DNA of 64,000 nucleotides from Hofstenia miamia. Lineage: Eukaryota; Xenacoelomorpha; Acoela. Each line of letters begins with the position of its first letter. The stretch's first letter is position 1. Where the stretch lies: NCBI GenBank assembly GCA_004352715.1, contig SCFE01000113.1, positions 501,793 through 565,792 of the forward strand, read 5' to 3'. Shown piece by piece: positions 49,989-62,454 of this stretch. The notes under the pieces are model-generated. The model was not told the DNA's origin. It saw only the letters and a list, made by a program, of their open reading frames with translations, and made no database searches. The position numbers and the translations under genes are program-made.

Positions 49989-52072
49989 CTAAAAATTTAA
50001 GCCAGTGTCAATTTTATATATAACACTTTTTTTTCTCATGTGGCTCAAAAAGATTAAAGAATCAGTACATTTTGTAACCAGAATTGGGCCATTTTCAAGT
50101 TGGAATGAAAGATCGTGTTCACTTTTCATTTCTTCAATTCGTTTTATTAATCTACCACTATTAATGTCAAATATACTTAGAAATCCTTTATTAGACGCAG
50201 TAATAAGCACATTACTAGTTAGAAAAAATACTCCGTAGTGAACGACTTTTTGGTGAGCAAATACCTGCAACATATTTTGTTTCTTGAAAGAAAACAGGTA
50301 GATTCTCAAAAATCCACTAAAGGCCAGCATATCTAAATTTTCTGCTACAGCAAAGAAATCTGCAGAAGCAGGTAAATTTAAAACAGCTTTATCAACTTTT
50401 TGAGAGCTCACATGATATCTGTAAATGAAATCATTTTCTGTATAGAAAAATACGGCAGTTTTGCACGGAGACGAGCAAATTCTATGCAAATACTTAACAT
50501 TGCAGAATGAAATAGGAAAATCATTAGATGAAGTTAAGTCATTGTTAACATCAATTAACCATTGGGCTGAACCAGGTGTATTTGATTGGCACAGCATTAA
50601 CACATTTCCACAGGGTAACATTGCTAAGAAATTACCATATCTGGGATATTCACATCCACCAATAAAAATCTCTCTAGTGCATTCTTTAGAGATTGCCAAT
50701 AGTGAGCACAAATGATTATCCATTAGAATTAAAAAATGCTTGTTGTTTCCTTCATCGAACAACATGTCAATAATGTCGACAGACTTTGAGTCAGCATTAT
50801 ATATTGTTGATAACAACTGTGGTTCTGACTGAACACTAAATGTNNNNNNNNNNNNNNNNNNNNNAAATGATTATCCATTAGAATTAAAAAATGCTTGTTG
50901 TTTCCTTCATCGAACAACATGTCAATAATGTCGACAGACTTTGAGTCAGCATTATATATTGTTGATAACAACTGTGGTTCTGACTGAACACTAAATGTTA
51001 AATTTGATTCATTTTTTATTGATAAAATATCTTGTTTTATGTTCAATTCTAATTTGCCAATAAGTCCAACTAATGTTTCGCGAACAATTTCAACTGTCTT
51101 TGATCCTTTATCATTAGTGCAAACAGTTTCACAATCAATAGTAAATATGTGAACAGCATTTATATTAAGGATTGTATCTTTCATCAGTTCGTGGACATTG
51201 AATAAATCAGAAAAGTACATTTCTTCAAGAAAAATTGGCATGCTCTTTTTCATGTTTACCAAATTTTCTTTCTCTTGATTCAATTTGGCAATGTTGCTTT
51301 GCATTTTATCAATAATATTGGTCTTCTTCTGCAAAATAATACTTAATTTATTCTTCAGAACGGTATTTGCTTGCTCTACTACAAGATCTCGATCTGCATG
51401 AAGTGCTAGTTCTAGTTTCCCGAATTCATTGTGTACTTCTTGAAGTTTTCTTTCAGAATAATCAATGTAACAGTTAAATTCATCTATTTTCTTGTCTGTA
51501 ATATTGAGTAAATGAGAGATTTCTTTTAAAAATGACTTCGACCCCTGCTTAATGGTCAATCTTTGATGACCTTCATGATTTCCAAGAGCGCAGTTGACAC
51601 AAACTAATACATTGCATTGAGGCTCATTGCAATAATATTCAAATTTCATGTAATGTTTCTCGCAGAATGGAATAATTTCTGAGCATAAAGGATACATAGT
51701 ATGTGACTTTGTTTTCTTTGCTCTTCTGTGATAAATATTGCATTCCATGCAAAGAATTTCATTACAATTTCTGCATAAATGCGCATCCCAAAAGTCAATA
51801 ACAATTTCACATGCCGCACAAATTTTGAGTGAATTTAGATTAAAACCTTTCGATTTTATGTATTTCATTATTTCTTTCAGTCGAATGTTAAGCTTACAGC
51901 TTTCTACGTCTGTAAATGAATTACAAATCTTGCATTCAAATGATTTCTTGTTTTTACACATGGTACTTAAACAATTTCTGCAAAATGTATGGGAGCAATT
52001 CAAACTGTAGGGCTCTTTAAAATATTCTGAGCATACAGTACAAACTAAGTGAATAAGTTTGTTTGTTGTCAT
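49989..52072 (-). CDS. TRIM-type RING/B-box/coiled-coil protein with propeller-like C-terminus (putative E3 ubiquitin ligase)
   Basis: A single-exon gene starts at the ATG ending at 52072. RING finger at residues 11-50 (C11, C14, C26, H28, C31, C34, C47, C50; C3HC4). A B-box 1-like zinc site spans about 85-124 and B-box 2 about 137-169 (C137, H140, C148, C153, C158, C161, H166, H169). A coiled coil follows at about 182-290. The C-terminal half has WD-like strand patterns, for example ITASNKGFLSIFDINSGRLI, suggesting a beta-propeller for substrate binding. RING TRIMs transfer ubiquitin from an E2, using the C-terminal domain to choose targets. The frame appears broken at 50844-50864 only because 134 bp are duplicated around 21 N; removing one copy leaves 1929 nt, 642 residues, in frame. 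The target is unknown. Confidence 0.85.
50710..50998. repeat. Exact 134-bp duplication around an N run (likely assembly artefact)
   Basis: 50710-50843 and 50865-50998 appear identical and flank 21 N. Both copies are TRIM coding sequence. Collapsing them restores the reading frame exactly, which argues that the duplication is not in the genome. Confidence 0.9.
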
Positions 52073-52095
52073 CTCTGTCTAAAAAGACAGTACAT

Positions 52096-52098
<3 letters not shown>

Positions 52099-52140
<42 letters not shown>

Positions 52141-52167
52141 AATTTATTTATTTATTTATTTATATAT
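52099..52167. repeat. (TA)n followed by (ATTT)n upstream of the TRIM start
   Basis: About 20 TA units, then ATTTATTTATTTATTTAT. It begins 26 bp upstream of the TRIM start codon on the minus strand, so it is within or next to the 5' UTR. Confidence 0.9.
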
Positions 52168-53042
52168 CTCACATCATATGTTGTCTTCAGAAAACAAAAT
52201 ACTTCAGGGTAGTAGTTCATCCATTGGGCATTAGGCAATTTTATTATCAGGAAACTATGCATGGAAGAATTTGGAATATCTATACAATAATAGAATTTTT
52301 CATTAAAAAAAATTTATAGTGGCATGTACTTTAGGCACAAGTATACGTATTAGCATTAATTTCATCATTGCATGAGAAGACCCAACCCCATTGATGTGCC
52401 CATGTAAATTACTTTCAATATGTTTAAGAAGGTTTGAATAAACTGCTAAAAATGAGAAAAAATCGATTTGTTAAGTAAAAGTAACGCTAATGGAAATACG
52501 GTTAATTTGAATTGGGCTAGTGAGCAGAAATTGAAATGATAATGGCAAAAGATTCAATTCTATGAATATGCATGTAACTACTAAGCTTTTAAACTAGAAA
52601 AAATAGACCTATTATTCTTATATAAGTAGAAAAACATTTTGAAATATGCTAAATTTAAATAGTGCTATGGAAGATTTCCACTTTATAAGTGGTGAGAAAA
52701 TAATATAGGTATTGGATTTAGTATCCATTTAGTTAAATACTGTAGAGCAGCAATGAATGTATTGAACTGGAGGCAAATATCTTACAGATGTATTCATTTA
52801 AACTGTACAATAATATACATTCAAAGTTTGGGAAAGATTGTTGGTCTATAACTGATTATCTATTATTTGTAGAGGATCAAGAACTCCTACAAACATTGGT
52901 AGCACAAAACTAGTTTGGATAATGTCATTGCATAGATAATGCAAAGATGAATTTCTTTTGCGAAAAATTTCTCATTTTTCTGAGAAAAACTAGAAGGCCT
53001 TCTTGCAAGCATGAACAATGTCATTTTTTTACTGGATATATA
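52168..53042. other. Upstream flank of the TRIM gene; no gene recognised
   Basis: AT-rich sequence between the TRIM 5' end and the mariner. Promoter elements could not be placed with confidence. Confidence 0.4.
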
Positions 53043-53787
53043 TGGTGTGTCTGAAAAGTTTTAAGAATTTATACCTCATTTTAAAATTGAAACGAGATTC
53101 CAAAAAAAGACATTATATTTACACAATGTAATCACCACCTGCATTTATCACCCTTTTGCAATGTTCAACTAAATGTTGCATCTCACGTGAGAAACAGTTT
53201 TCTTCTATCTGTCTAAAACACTGCAGCGTTTCGCAACCCCAGCTCTTCAGTCAAAATTTTGCGAACTGAATCTTTTCCTATGCCGAACTCCTCAGCTAGC
53301 ATTCGAAGCGACTGCCTGGGCTCTTTTTGAATGGACTCTCGTATTGCCATGATGTTGCTATTGGTGCAGGATGAAGATGGGCGGCCACTTCTGGGTTCGT
53401 CACACAGGGTGGTTTTGGATTCCGAAGAGAACTGTTTACACCATAGATATACAGTTGATTGTGATGGTGGCTGAGGAAATGCTGATGACGATGATGCTTC
53501 AGCTTGCAAATTGTCATAGATGGCAGATGGTCTTAAGCCTCGTGTAGCCTCAATGTACACATAAGCTCGAAACTGTTCTTTTGATAATTGCATTTTATAT
53601 TCGCTGCACACAGAAGCAGTGATGAGAAAATATTGCACGAAGAATATGAAATGGAGCAATATGGCATGTGCACTTACACAGTTTGTCATTCCTTACTTAT
53701 TTCTGATTGGCTTATTACAGACACTGCCTTAACAATGCACATGCACCTAGAGAATAGCTGAATTCCTAAAACTTTTCAGACACACCA
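53043..53787 (-). mobile_element. Internally deleted mariner element
   Basis: The termini TGGTGTGTCTGAAAAG (left) and its complement (right) continue for about 27 bp with one mismatch (AAGAATT against AGGAATT). TA precedes the left end; the right flank is AG, so one target base pair has probably mutated. The 745-bp length is short for a mariner (about 1.3 kb) because most of the catalytic domain is missing. Confidence 0.8.
53119..53593 (-). pseudogene. Mariner transposase: N-terminal HTH domain joined to the C-terminal tail
   Basis: From the ATG at 53593 the frame gives MQLSKEQFRAYVYIEATRGL, then SQSTVYLWCKQFSSESKTTL, DEPRSGRPS and SLRMLAEEFGIGKDSVRKIL, which are the two helix-turn-helix units and the GRP hook of a mariner DNA-binding domain. 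It then runs into a stop at 53213. A different frame immediately downstream, to the stop at 53119, reads CFRQIEENCFSREMQHLVEH and VINAGGDYIV, the usual mariner C-terminus. The catalytic D,D region is deleted and the parts are out of frame. A DNA-binding-only protein of about 126 residues remains possible. Confidence 0.8.
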
Positions 53788-54504
53788 AGTATAAAGTATG
53801 TATTTCTGTGTGCATCTGTATCAATGCTTTCAACATCCACATCATATTATATGTATTTGTTTAGTAAATTTTTTAAAAATACAAATCTTTGAGCAACACA
53901 GCCAAGCAGACCGGGGCGAATTGCAACAGGGGTAGTTGAAAGATCTGAATTCATTGCGTCGTTATGTAGGCCTTTGTGGTATTTGCAAAATGTAACTACA
54001 TTGGTCTATTTGTATTTCATTCAATTTGTGTAGGCTCGAGCATTAGAATATTGTCTGTTATTATGCACCTTGTGCAATTTCTATAAAAATTTACATAAAG
54101 TGTTTTATTGCTCAAATATTTTAGCATTTTCAATATTTAAAACAATAAAAAATGTATCACTTTTATACCTATTTATACCCTTATTTATATCTACTCACTA
54201 ATTTATATTACAATTATACAAAATATCAGCTAAAGAGTGATGGGGTAAGTTGCATCATGTTGCAACTTACTCCAAAGTAATTTAAATCCAAAATTTGAAA
54301 GAGGAAGACAATGCAAGTATTCTTACAGAACTAAAGCGAATGTAATTGAAGAGCCAAAAAATATAAATCATGTAGACCAGTAGCACTAGATTTTTAATAT
54401 TAAAAAAAAATTTTTTGCTGTGAACCACATTGTAGTATGTAGTGCTGCTGATTAAAAATATATTAAATATTGTAATTGTTATTTATGCGTGCATATGGCC
54501 GCAC
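53788..54504. other. No gene recognised
   Basis: AT-rich spacer with no recognisable feature. Confidence 0.4.
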
Positions 54505-54660
54505 TATGGGACGTACCCAGGATTTTGACTTGAGGGGGGGGGCAAAGAGTGACAATATAACCTCGTAGTTCATGAATTTACCGTATCCAAATGCATATTA
54601 ATTTTGGAAGACACACTGACTTAAGGTCACATTGCTTGGTAACCCCTAGCTCCGCTTTTC
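54505..54660. mobile_element. Degraded hAT-like MITE
   Basis: The left part GGGACGTACCCAGGATTTTG followed by a G-run resembles hAT termini of the CAGGGGCGTACCCAGGATTT type and the element at 4591. The right part AACCCCTAGCTCCGC resembles the complement of CAGxGGCGGAGCTAGGGG ends. The outermost bases are mutated on both sides and no target duplication is visible. Confidence 0.35.
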
Positions 54661-57600
54661 TCTCACACCTCGAGAAAAATATTAGATTTGTCGCAAATGT
54701 GATTCAGACTAGTGATCTGTAATTTGTGTTTAAGTTTTTTTTTTGTAAGTGCTTCACTATATGCAATTTCTTGGATTCATTTCTGAATAAATTTTGATTG
54801 TTGTCAACCATCTTAATGTAAATTTTAGAATGATTCATCTATCCACACCTAGTGGGTAAATTGCAACTACTTGTATACACTTTCTATATGGAGTTTCTAA
54901 AAATTAGTTACTGAAATTAGTGAAAGTAGATAGTCAATTATTCAATGTAGAGATCAATTTTTGCAACTTAATTTAAAGTATTTTCAATAACCAGCAAATT
55001 AAGGAAATGTTTATCACATAACAATTAATGTAGATTGCACCTGTCTTCCCTACTACCAAAGAAGTAGCTATATGTTACTTGTGTAAACCTTTAAATTGCT
55101 TTTATTATGATTCATCTGCTAATTAGTCTATTACTGAATGGAATTTACATATATGCAACGTTTCAATTAATATACAAGGAGATTACATGTCTGCCCTACG
55201 AATTAGCCTCCATAACTAATGGAAACTTAAATATTTTGCATCCCAGATCTACAGATGTAGAAATGAGCTTAGGACAAAATCTTATCATAAAAGTTACTCT
55301 AAAATATGATTACTGTACAAGATCTTTAGTACACTGCTGTATTGTTACATAACCATCCTATTAAATTTGATAATAAAAATGTCAATCTTACTATATTCTC
55401 ATTGTTTCTTACTTTAGCATTTTTTTCAATCAATGAATCAATTAATATATACTTACAAAATTATTGAATAATAGATTTTTTTAAGATATTTGACAAATAT
55501 TTTTAGGTATAAAAATTTATGTTCCATATGTAAGTAGTTACAAACAGATAATGCAGTCGAGATATTGAATAGGGCAATGTATTGTGGAATATCACATGAA
55601 TATAGAGTTATATGCAGAGAATACAAATATAGTTGTCCCCTTTTACTTGATCATGTTCATCCTTATTTCTCACTAACTCAAATAGAAGTTACTATGTTCA
55701 TTTCGGGTCTATTAATGAAATTTAAGCAAGAAAATTTTGATGAACTGATTTTACGTTTTCCACTTTCTTCTAAAAGGACGTTTTTCTGTCAATCTTACAA
55801 ACACTAGTTTAAAGGCCGTGAAAAACAAACCCTTAACTTAGTACTCACAATAATCCATTATGCAGACTCTACAGAAATTGTAATATAGTTTATTTAAAAT
55901 GAATAGAAAACCAATTTTCAAAGTTGTAAGAAATCACTGCTGGTAGTTCCAATCACGAATATAAACATTTTACTTACCCCAGAACATCACTGATGTATTG
56001 CCTTGCAATGAACAATAAACAGATTAGCCTGCTGATACTATTACACCAAACTGCAGCTTTAAAACTGTTAGTCATACAATATTTGTGATTTTTGCACTTT
56101 CTGCATTATTGCCATTATTTTTGCAAAATGTTTATATTAATATAGCATTGCCTCCCTCCACCCTCCAATTAAAAAAATAAGTTGACGTAAATGATGTCCA
56201 GTCTACTGTGAAAGCATGCAGTGATCAAAACAATTCCACTAGACTTTCCATAAACATTGGTCGTTATGATGATGTATTTGCAAAAAGTACTCCTTGGTTA
56301 AACAGAATTTCATACAAAGGCTGTGCTCCTTGTTTGCATTGAAAGAGCTTAGGTTTGTTTAACAATCAGAGAAATATTTTCTTCAATTTCTTTCATATTA
56401 AATTCTCTAATTTATTGCATTAGTAAGGAATCAAATGTCAAATATTGCGGTTTCCTTATACAGTAAAATATCATCTATGATAAATTTTTGTCAAGAAGGA
56501 ATTCTCGAACACTTACTCTATCATAATATGTAATTGATCTGTTAAAGTATCTGCCCAGATTTGCAAAAAAGTTATTCCGAATATCATTTTTAAAATTAAC
56601 ACGTCAATCTGTAAAACCAACTACAATGACTAAGTATCCTAGTTTAAATCAAACTATGTATTTCAATTTGTTGTAGCACAGGCATTTAACTTGACACTCA
56701 TTATTCATTTTAATGATTTCACTCCAATTTTCAGACATTCACACAGTGTTGCTAGTAAAGAAGTTCATCAAACTAACTTGGGATTTATTTAAGCTCTCTC
56801 ATGACGTATTGTGCTTCTTTTTATGACAACATTTTTTGTAGTCCACTGAAGTCAGCTTGAAGAATTTGTGTGCTCTTTAGAAATGACAATTTCTTTCTTT
56901 TTAATGAAGATTCAATTTTTATACTATATAATGCAAAACCTTTATTTAATACATTGCAGTGAAATTTAATATTTTTCAATAATAATACCAATAACAATGG
57001 CAATAAATGCTTACAGGAGGAAATATTAGAATTATTACTTGAATAAAAAAAGTAATTGCATTCAATTCAGAGGGAAGTAAAGCATTTTCAGTATATCTGG
57101 AACAGACTTGTAATGAGCTGAGCCAAGTTCAAGCACTGCTTTGTATATTCAACGAGCCCAAAATGAGGCAGTTTTAATCATTGCAAATTTTTTATTCTGC
57201 CTTTTCTTTTAAAAGTCAAAATTTCAGCAATTCAGCCCCATAATTTGAACGAAAAAATCCCAATCAACGAACCGCTTTTTTTCTGCTGCCTTTTGGTGCA
57301 AGCATTGGTTGAAAAATGTTAGAGACACGTCCCTGTACTATGGAAGTGGCACACTCCTCCAATGCACCTTTGGGAATAAAATAGTAAGAAAGCAGTATTT
57401 TTTTATAGAAAGCAGATAGGAAGTCACTTAAAAAGAACTAGGTTCCAATATGTTAAAGAAGGAAACTTTTTGCTAGTATGATCAATAAAGACTTAACACT
57501 AGAATTAACATTACTCCTTGAGATTCATTTTACAGGTACCATTTCAATTAAAGAATTATGTAGAAGAATAACAAAATTTTACTTACGGAAATTCAAATAA

Positions 57601-58339
57601 ATTATTGATATTTTTAGAGGTGTATACTCCTGCTGTTATTTTTAATGAATGTATATGCAAGTAAAAAAATTCAATTTGAGACAATTTTGACCAATTTGGT
57701 ACTTCTAATGTTAAAATACATCGCAATTTTAGCAATTTTGGATTCTCTAGAATTTGAACAAAAGTTGTTTCAACAGAAAAAGTTAGAAAAACAAAATCAA
57801 ATAAATTTGAAGAACGTTGCCATTGTGCGTGACAGATACATTTTTCTGATCATGCGGATGTTGTCATTGATAGACTGAAATCAGCTCAACGTGAGAGACA
57901 AAAGTACAAGAGAGAGTGAAAGTGGAAGATAAAGAGGTCTTTTAACATGCAGAATATATTATTTTAGGTGGAAAAACAGATGGAATATTTGTTCTACGTA
58001 GGCAAAGAGGACAATGTTACAGAGAAACCATATTGGAAGAGCAGTACATACTTATTGAAGAGCTTGGAGAGTTTTGTTTTTTATCATGTCTTTCTAAAAT
58101 GTTGTACTAAACAATGCTAATTAACACAGAAACTGTTCTAATAATATTTTTTAAAAGGCCAAACCAAATCCTCCTCAAATGACACATTAAAGATGTCTAT
58201 TTGGTTTAAATCAATACATTAAAATCGAAAGTAGTAAAAATGCACATTTATTAAATCTTGTTTAAGCTGATCAATACTTAGTGCGAAGAAAATATCTTAA
58301 TTTACTAAATTTAATAAATATATTCCTTGGAATTAGCAT
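54661..58339. other. Intergenic; no gene recognised
   Basis: AT-rich spacer. Short frames at 55107-55352, 55565-55807 and 57645-57878 lack convincing domain or splice evidence. Confidence 0.35.
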
Positions 58340-58386
58340 TTTAGGAGACGTGCAAACGTCAAAACCCCCCTGAATCCGCCACTGAT
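58340..58386 (-). mobile_element. Single hAT-like terminus
   Basis: Read on the minus strand from 58386, CAGTGGCGGATTCAGGGGGG followed by TTTTGACG is a common hAT MITE end. The partner terminus was not found on the low-coordinate side, so this is probably a truncated copy. Confidence 0.35.
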
Positions 58387-59961
58387 GTCGAATATTTTCA
58401 AGATATGGCAAAAATCTTAAAAGAAGTAACCGCACAAAGAAACTAAAACGTCTTCCTAAGTACATATTAAATATATTGAAAGTAAATATGAATTCATAGC
58501 ATAGCCTACCTATAATGTTCAAAACACAATTCATTTTGAATATGCTCAATCACATTTCAAATTTGGCAGTGACTCTATTCTCAAAATATCCAATAGCTTG
58601 AGTTTCAAATGGCATGTGCAATAAATACAAAATTAGAATCTTATTTAAATCATGCCAACTTACTTAATGCAATTGCTTTTAGTTGAATTATTGAAAATCA
58701 AACTGAAAATTTTCCATCCAAGCTCAATAAATATCTTGTGAATGGTCGAATTAGTCAGTTTGTGAAACTACATTAAAAATGTAATTGGCACAGTTTGGTT
58801 TTGCTGAACAAAGAACTTCTGTTATGGTCAGCAGATCCAGCTTAGAAACAAAGTTTCTATCAATCTCAAAACTGGCATTAAACTAAAAGTTTATGTCAAC
58901 CTCAAATGAAGTTGTCTGAATTGTGGTTTTTATTTATTGCTATGGTGCAGCATTTATATTGGAAACCTCGAGAAGGTTATTCTACAATAATAAAATCAAT
59001 TGACATGTGTAATTTGCATGCCTAATTAAAATATAATATCTGTCATGCATGATATCAAAATTTGACTTTTCACATCCACCCATTAGAATTTGAATTGGAT
59101 TCATATGTTCATATATGGTATTGAATTGTACACATAAAAACAAAAGACAAAAATTTTATCTAAGGCTTTTTTAAATATGAAGTTTTGCTGACTGTCCAGT
59201 TGCAATTTTAAATTTGAATGACTGTAGTTTATTACTATCATTTAAGGTTTGATAATGCGCAAAATGCTTACCAGTTTGCGATTACAGTGTGCAACCAAAA
59301 CATGAGTTTGGCAATGCAATTGATGTGCACTAGCTTGATTTTGCTCATTTAGTTGCTCAAATTCCTGTAAAATTTATGACCAGTTAAATTGTTCAAATTA
59401 TAATAAATGAAGTAATAAAGTTTTTCCAATTTAATGCAATATTTCATTCAAATATTATAACAATATCTGGATTTTTGGCTTTGCAAATATGATATTATAT
59501 ATGCAATTAGGTTTGAGATAGCAAAAAATTGCATGTGGGTATATCTTCACAAACCTAGGAAGTAGATTATGATCAGAGATGGACTTTTCAAGTGAATAAA
59601 CCTGACTTAAAGTTGATCTGAGCTGAAAAATGCAAAAATATCTAGAAAAAGGAATCCATAAAAATCAAATAGATCCTATCCAAAAAATTACAAAACCCCA
59701 TTTTGGATTTAAATTTTAGCTTAGAAAAAAGTCAAGGAGTCCAAAGTTGATTTTCGAATTATCTGGTGGGAAGAATAAATATACTTTAAATAAGTGGTTG
59801 GTTTTTTATAGAAAATGGAAAATTCAGACCAATTTGCAGTGGGGTTGTGTGTAACATCACACTTTGTAATTGTACATCACTAACTGAATATAAAGTGATT
59901 TCAAAACATACACTTTGAATAAATAAAGAGTATCATAATTTGTTGTGGATTTAGTAATTTA
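58387..59961. other. Intergenic; no gene recognised
   Basis: AT-rich spacer with no recognisable coding exon or element. Confidence 0.4.
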
Positions 59962-60636
59962 CCCTTTTTTGTTTCTCTTATAAGTATTGCAACACTCATC
60001 TTCACAATTTATTTCTGTAATGCTTATAACACAATATTTTTTATTTTTACACTAGGCTCAAGATTGGCATTGTGAATTCAAATTTCCTTGTAGTGTTTTC
60101 AACAGAAATTTAGTTTTTTCCCATTCACATGTGAAGGTGTACCCTAAAAACTATCTCAATAAATATACATTCTATGTAAATTATAGTATAAAATCGAATT
60201 CAGCATTAGAAATTTAGTTTATTTTAATTTTTTTTCTCGAATTCATTCTGTAGATTTTTTGAATTATGAATAGTGTAAAATTTTGAAAGAGCCATTACAT
60301 CACAAATTTTGATGAAAATTCAACCAATGTAATGGGATTTTGGCAAAATTTGAGTGGTAAAATTTTTGAAACAACTGAATACATTTATGCAAAACTTACA
60401 GGATAAAATAAACTTTTCAGTGTAAATTCGATTTTTTCAATATAATTTACATAGCATGTATATTTATAGAGATAGTTTTTAGGGTGGCTCTTCACAGATG
60501 AATAGGAGGAAAGCTAAATTTCTGATGAATTCACAATCCCAAACTTAAGCCTAGTGCTAAAAATCAAAGATAACTTGTTCTTCATTGCAGAAATATATTG
60601 TGAAGATCAGTGTTGCAATACTTATGAGCGCGACTG
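59962..60636. mobile_element. Foldback non-autonomous Tc1-type element
   Basis: Two long inverted arms (about 59962-60199 and 60425-60636) share ATAAGTATTGCAACACT, CTTCACAAT, CACTAGGCT, TGTGAATTCA, CCCTAAAAACTATCTC and AAATATACAT in matching order. TA borders both ends (59960-59961, 60637-60638). The right tip, read inward, is CAGTCGCGCTCATAAGTATT, a Tc1-like terminus; the left tip is diverged. No transposase is present between the arms. Confidence 0.75.
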
Positions 60637-62454
60637 TACATTGCTTCTGAAATTATAAGATGCTCTAGTTTTGGTGAAATTTGAAATTTGTCTTCTTTAG
60701 TTTGACGTTGAAGTTTAAAAATTTAAGGAATTAAGATGACCTCTTACATGTTGATGTGATGAAAATATTGTTGAAACGCAGCTTTAACCAAGGAATTGTT
60801 AACACCTGCTTGGGAATTTTTGCAGTTATAGTACTGAAATCTGCATTAATATTTTCTTGTTCGAATTTTAGAAAAATATTCATAAAATTGTCAATGTCCA
60901 GGTTTTGGTAGGTTGTCAAACAGTGGACCTTTGAAAAGATTGATCATAAATTTTATGATGTACCTCATTAAGTTGAGACAAAGATATAATAATGCCGAAT
61001 TTAAGGACTACAAGTCACACAGATATGCAGATTTTAGAAGAATATGTTTTCATCAAAACAATTTATGGCCTCGCACAATACCAGAAGCCCGTGACAATTG
61101 ACCACAGAAGAAACATAGTATTTGGTCATATTTGGTCTTTACTTGGAATCTAGAATTGACTGCTTTGCTCATTGAACAACCACATCACTTTCTATCACCT
61201 TGTGTAATAAAGTGTTGCCATTTATTTGAAGACATGGGGGAATTGAACCGTTAAAATTGGAGACTTTATCAAATGTTAAATTTCCAAGAGCAAATACCAC
61301 GGACTCTAAAGGCTAAAGTAAGGAGGAATTTTATTGCTTGTTTTGACCTCGTGCTGAACCGCGAATTAATAAGTCCAGGGATTATTCAGGAAGGTTATTG
61401 AGGAGCAGCAGGTTTCATCCAGGTCAACAACCAATTTTCTACCACCACCTAAGAATTATCTAATGTCCGAAATTTCAAATGAAACCAGTTTTATTTAACT
61501 TTGAGCAGTTATTGTATTATATTTATTGAAGCATAGAGATCAGTACGCTTTGTAGAGGAGACTGACAAAAAACCAAGACTGGGCATAGGGCTAATTGGAT
61601 CTCCTTTCTTTACGGATTCTCCACTATACATCAAACTCAAATTTAACGTGCATTAAATATAATCGTTTTAACCAAATAGCTATACCAACAATGCTATCGA
61701 GTCGGCGAATATTTTACTGTTGGATTATTTCAAGGAAAATTATATATAATATTGTGGTTTCCCAGCCTAAATCCGGTCAAAACCACTTCATTCCAATTCT
61801 GCATTTCTTACGACACTTTTTTTTAGAAAAATCCTACAATTTTGAGCTTGCTAGACCAAAGTTGGGTAAGTTAAAAACGATCAGTAAAATCTGTGCATTG
61901 AATTGAAAATTCTAGATTCAGTTTTTCAGGAGTATTGATACTAATATTCAATTTTTAACCGCTTAAGAAATTATATAGCATTTACTACAACGGTAGTGAA
62001 TTTTTTCTAATAGCTGAGTCCAACATCTGTTTACGAACTTGGATTTTTCCGAATTTAAGCTGTCCTGTCACAAAGTACCTCTAGTTACATTTTGCAACTT
62101 TCAACAATTTTAATTATTATAACTCACAATATTTCTCTAAAAGTTCAGGAATATAGAAAGCGTTTTCAAATTATTTTCACTTTAGCAAAATATAATTTCG
62201 TCAACATTTCCTTAAGAATGACTATATTTCTCCAATGGTAGTTTCATTAAATTACCCCTTATGATAGATTACAAGGACGACGCAAAGGTGGGTAATTTTT
62301 AACTGGAACTCCACAAATAGATATTTTAATTCAATCATTAAATCGATTTTTGTATTTAAGACAATAGGTTATTGCCAACTTTTGGAAAGAGTCAGAGCAA
62401 ATTTATTGCGCAATATATATATACAAGATCTACAAACTAACACATGACAAAAAA
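60637..62454. other. Intergenic; no gene recognised
   Basis: A somewhat less AT-rich patch around 61240-61440 has no recognisable frame. Nothing else was identified. Confidence 0.35.

Noticed and set aside
55107-55352. Cys-containing frame vaguely like a sushi/CCP exon
   Set aside because: Cysteine spacing and missing Trp/Gly positions do not fit well, and there is no neighbouring exon.
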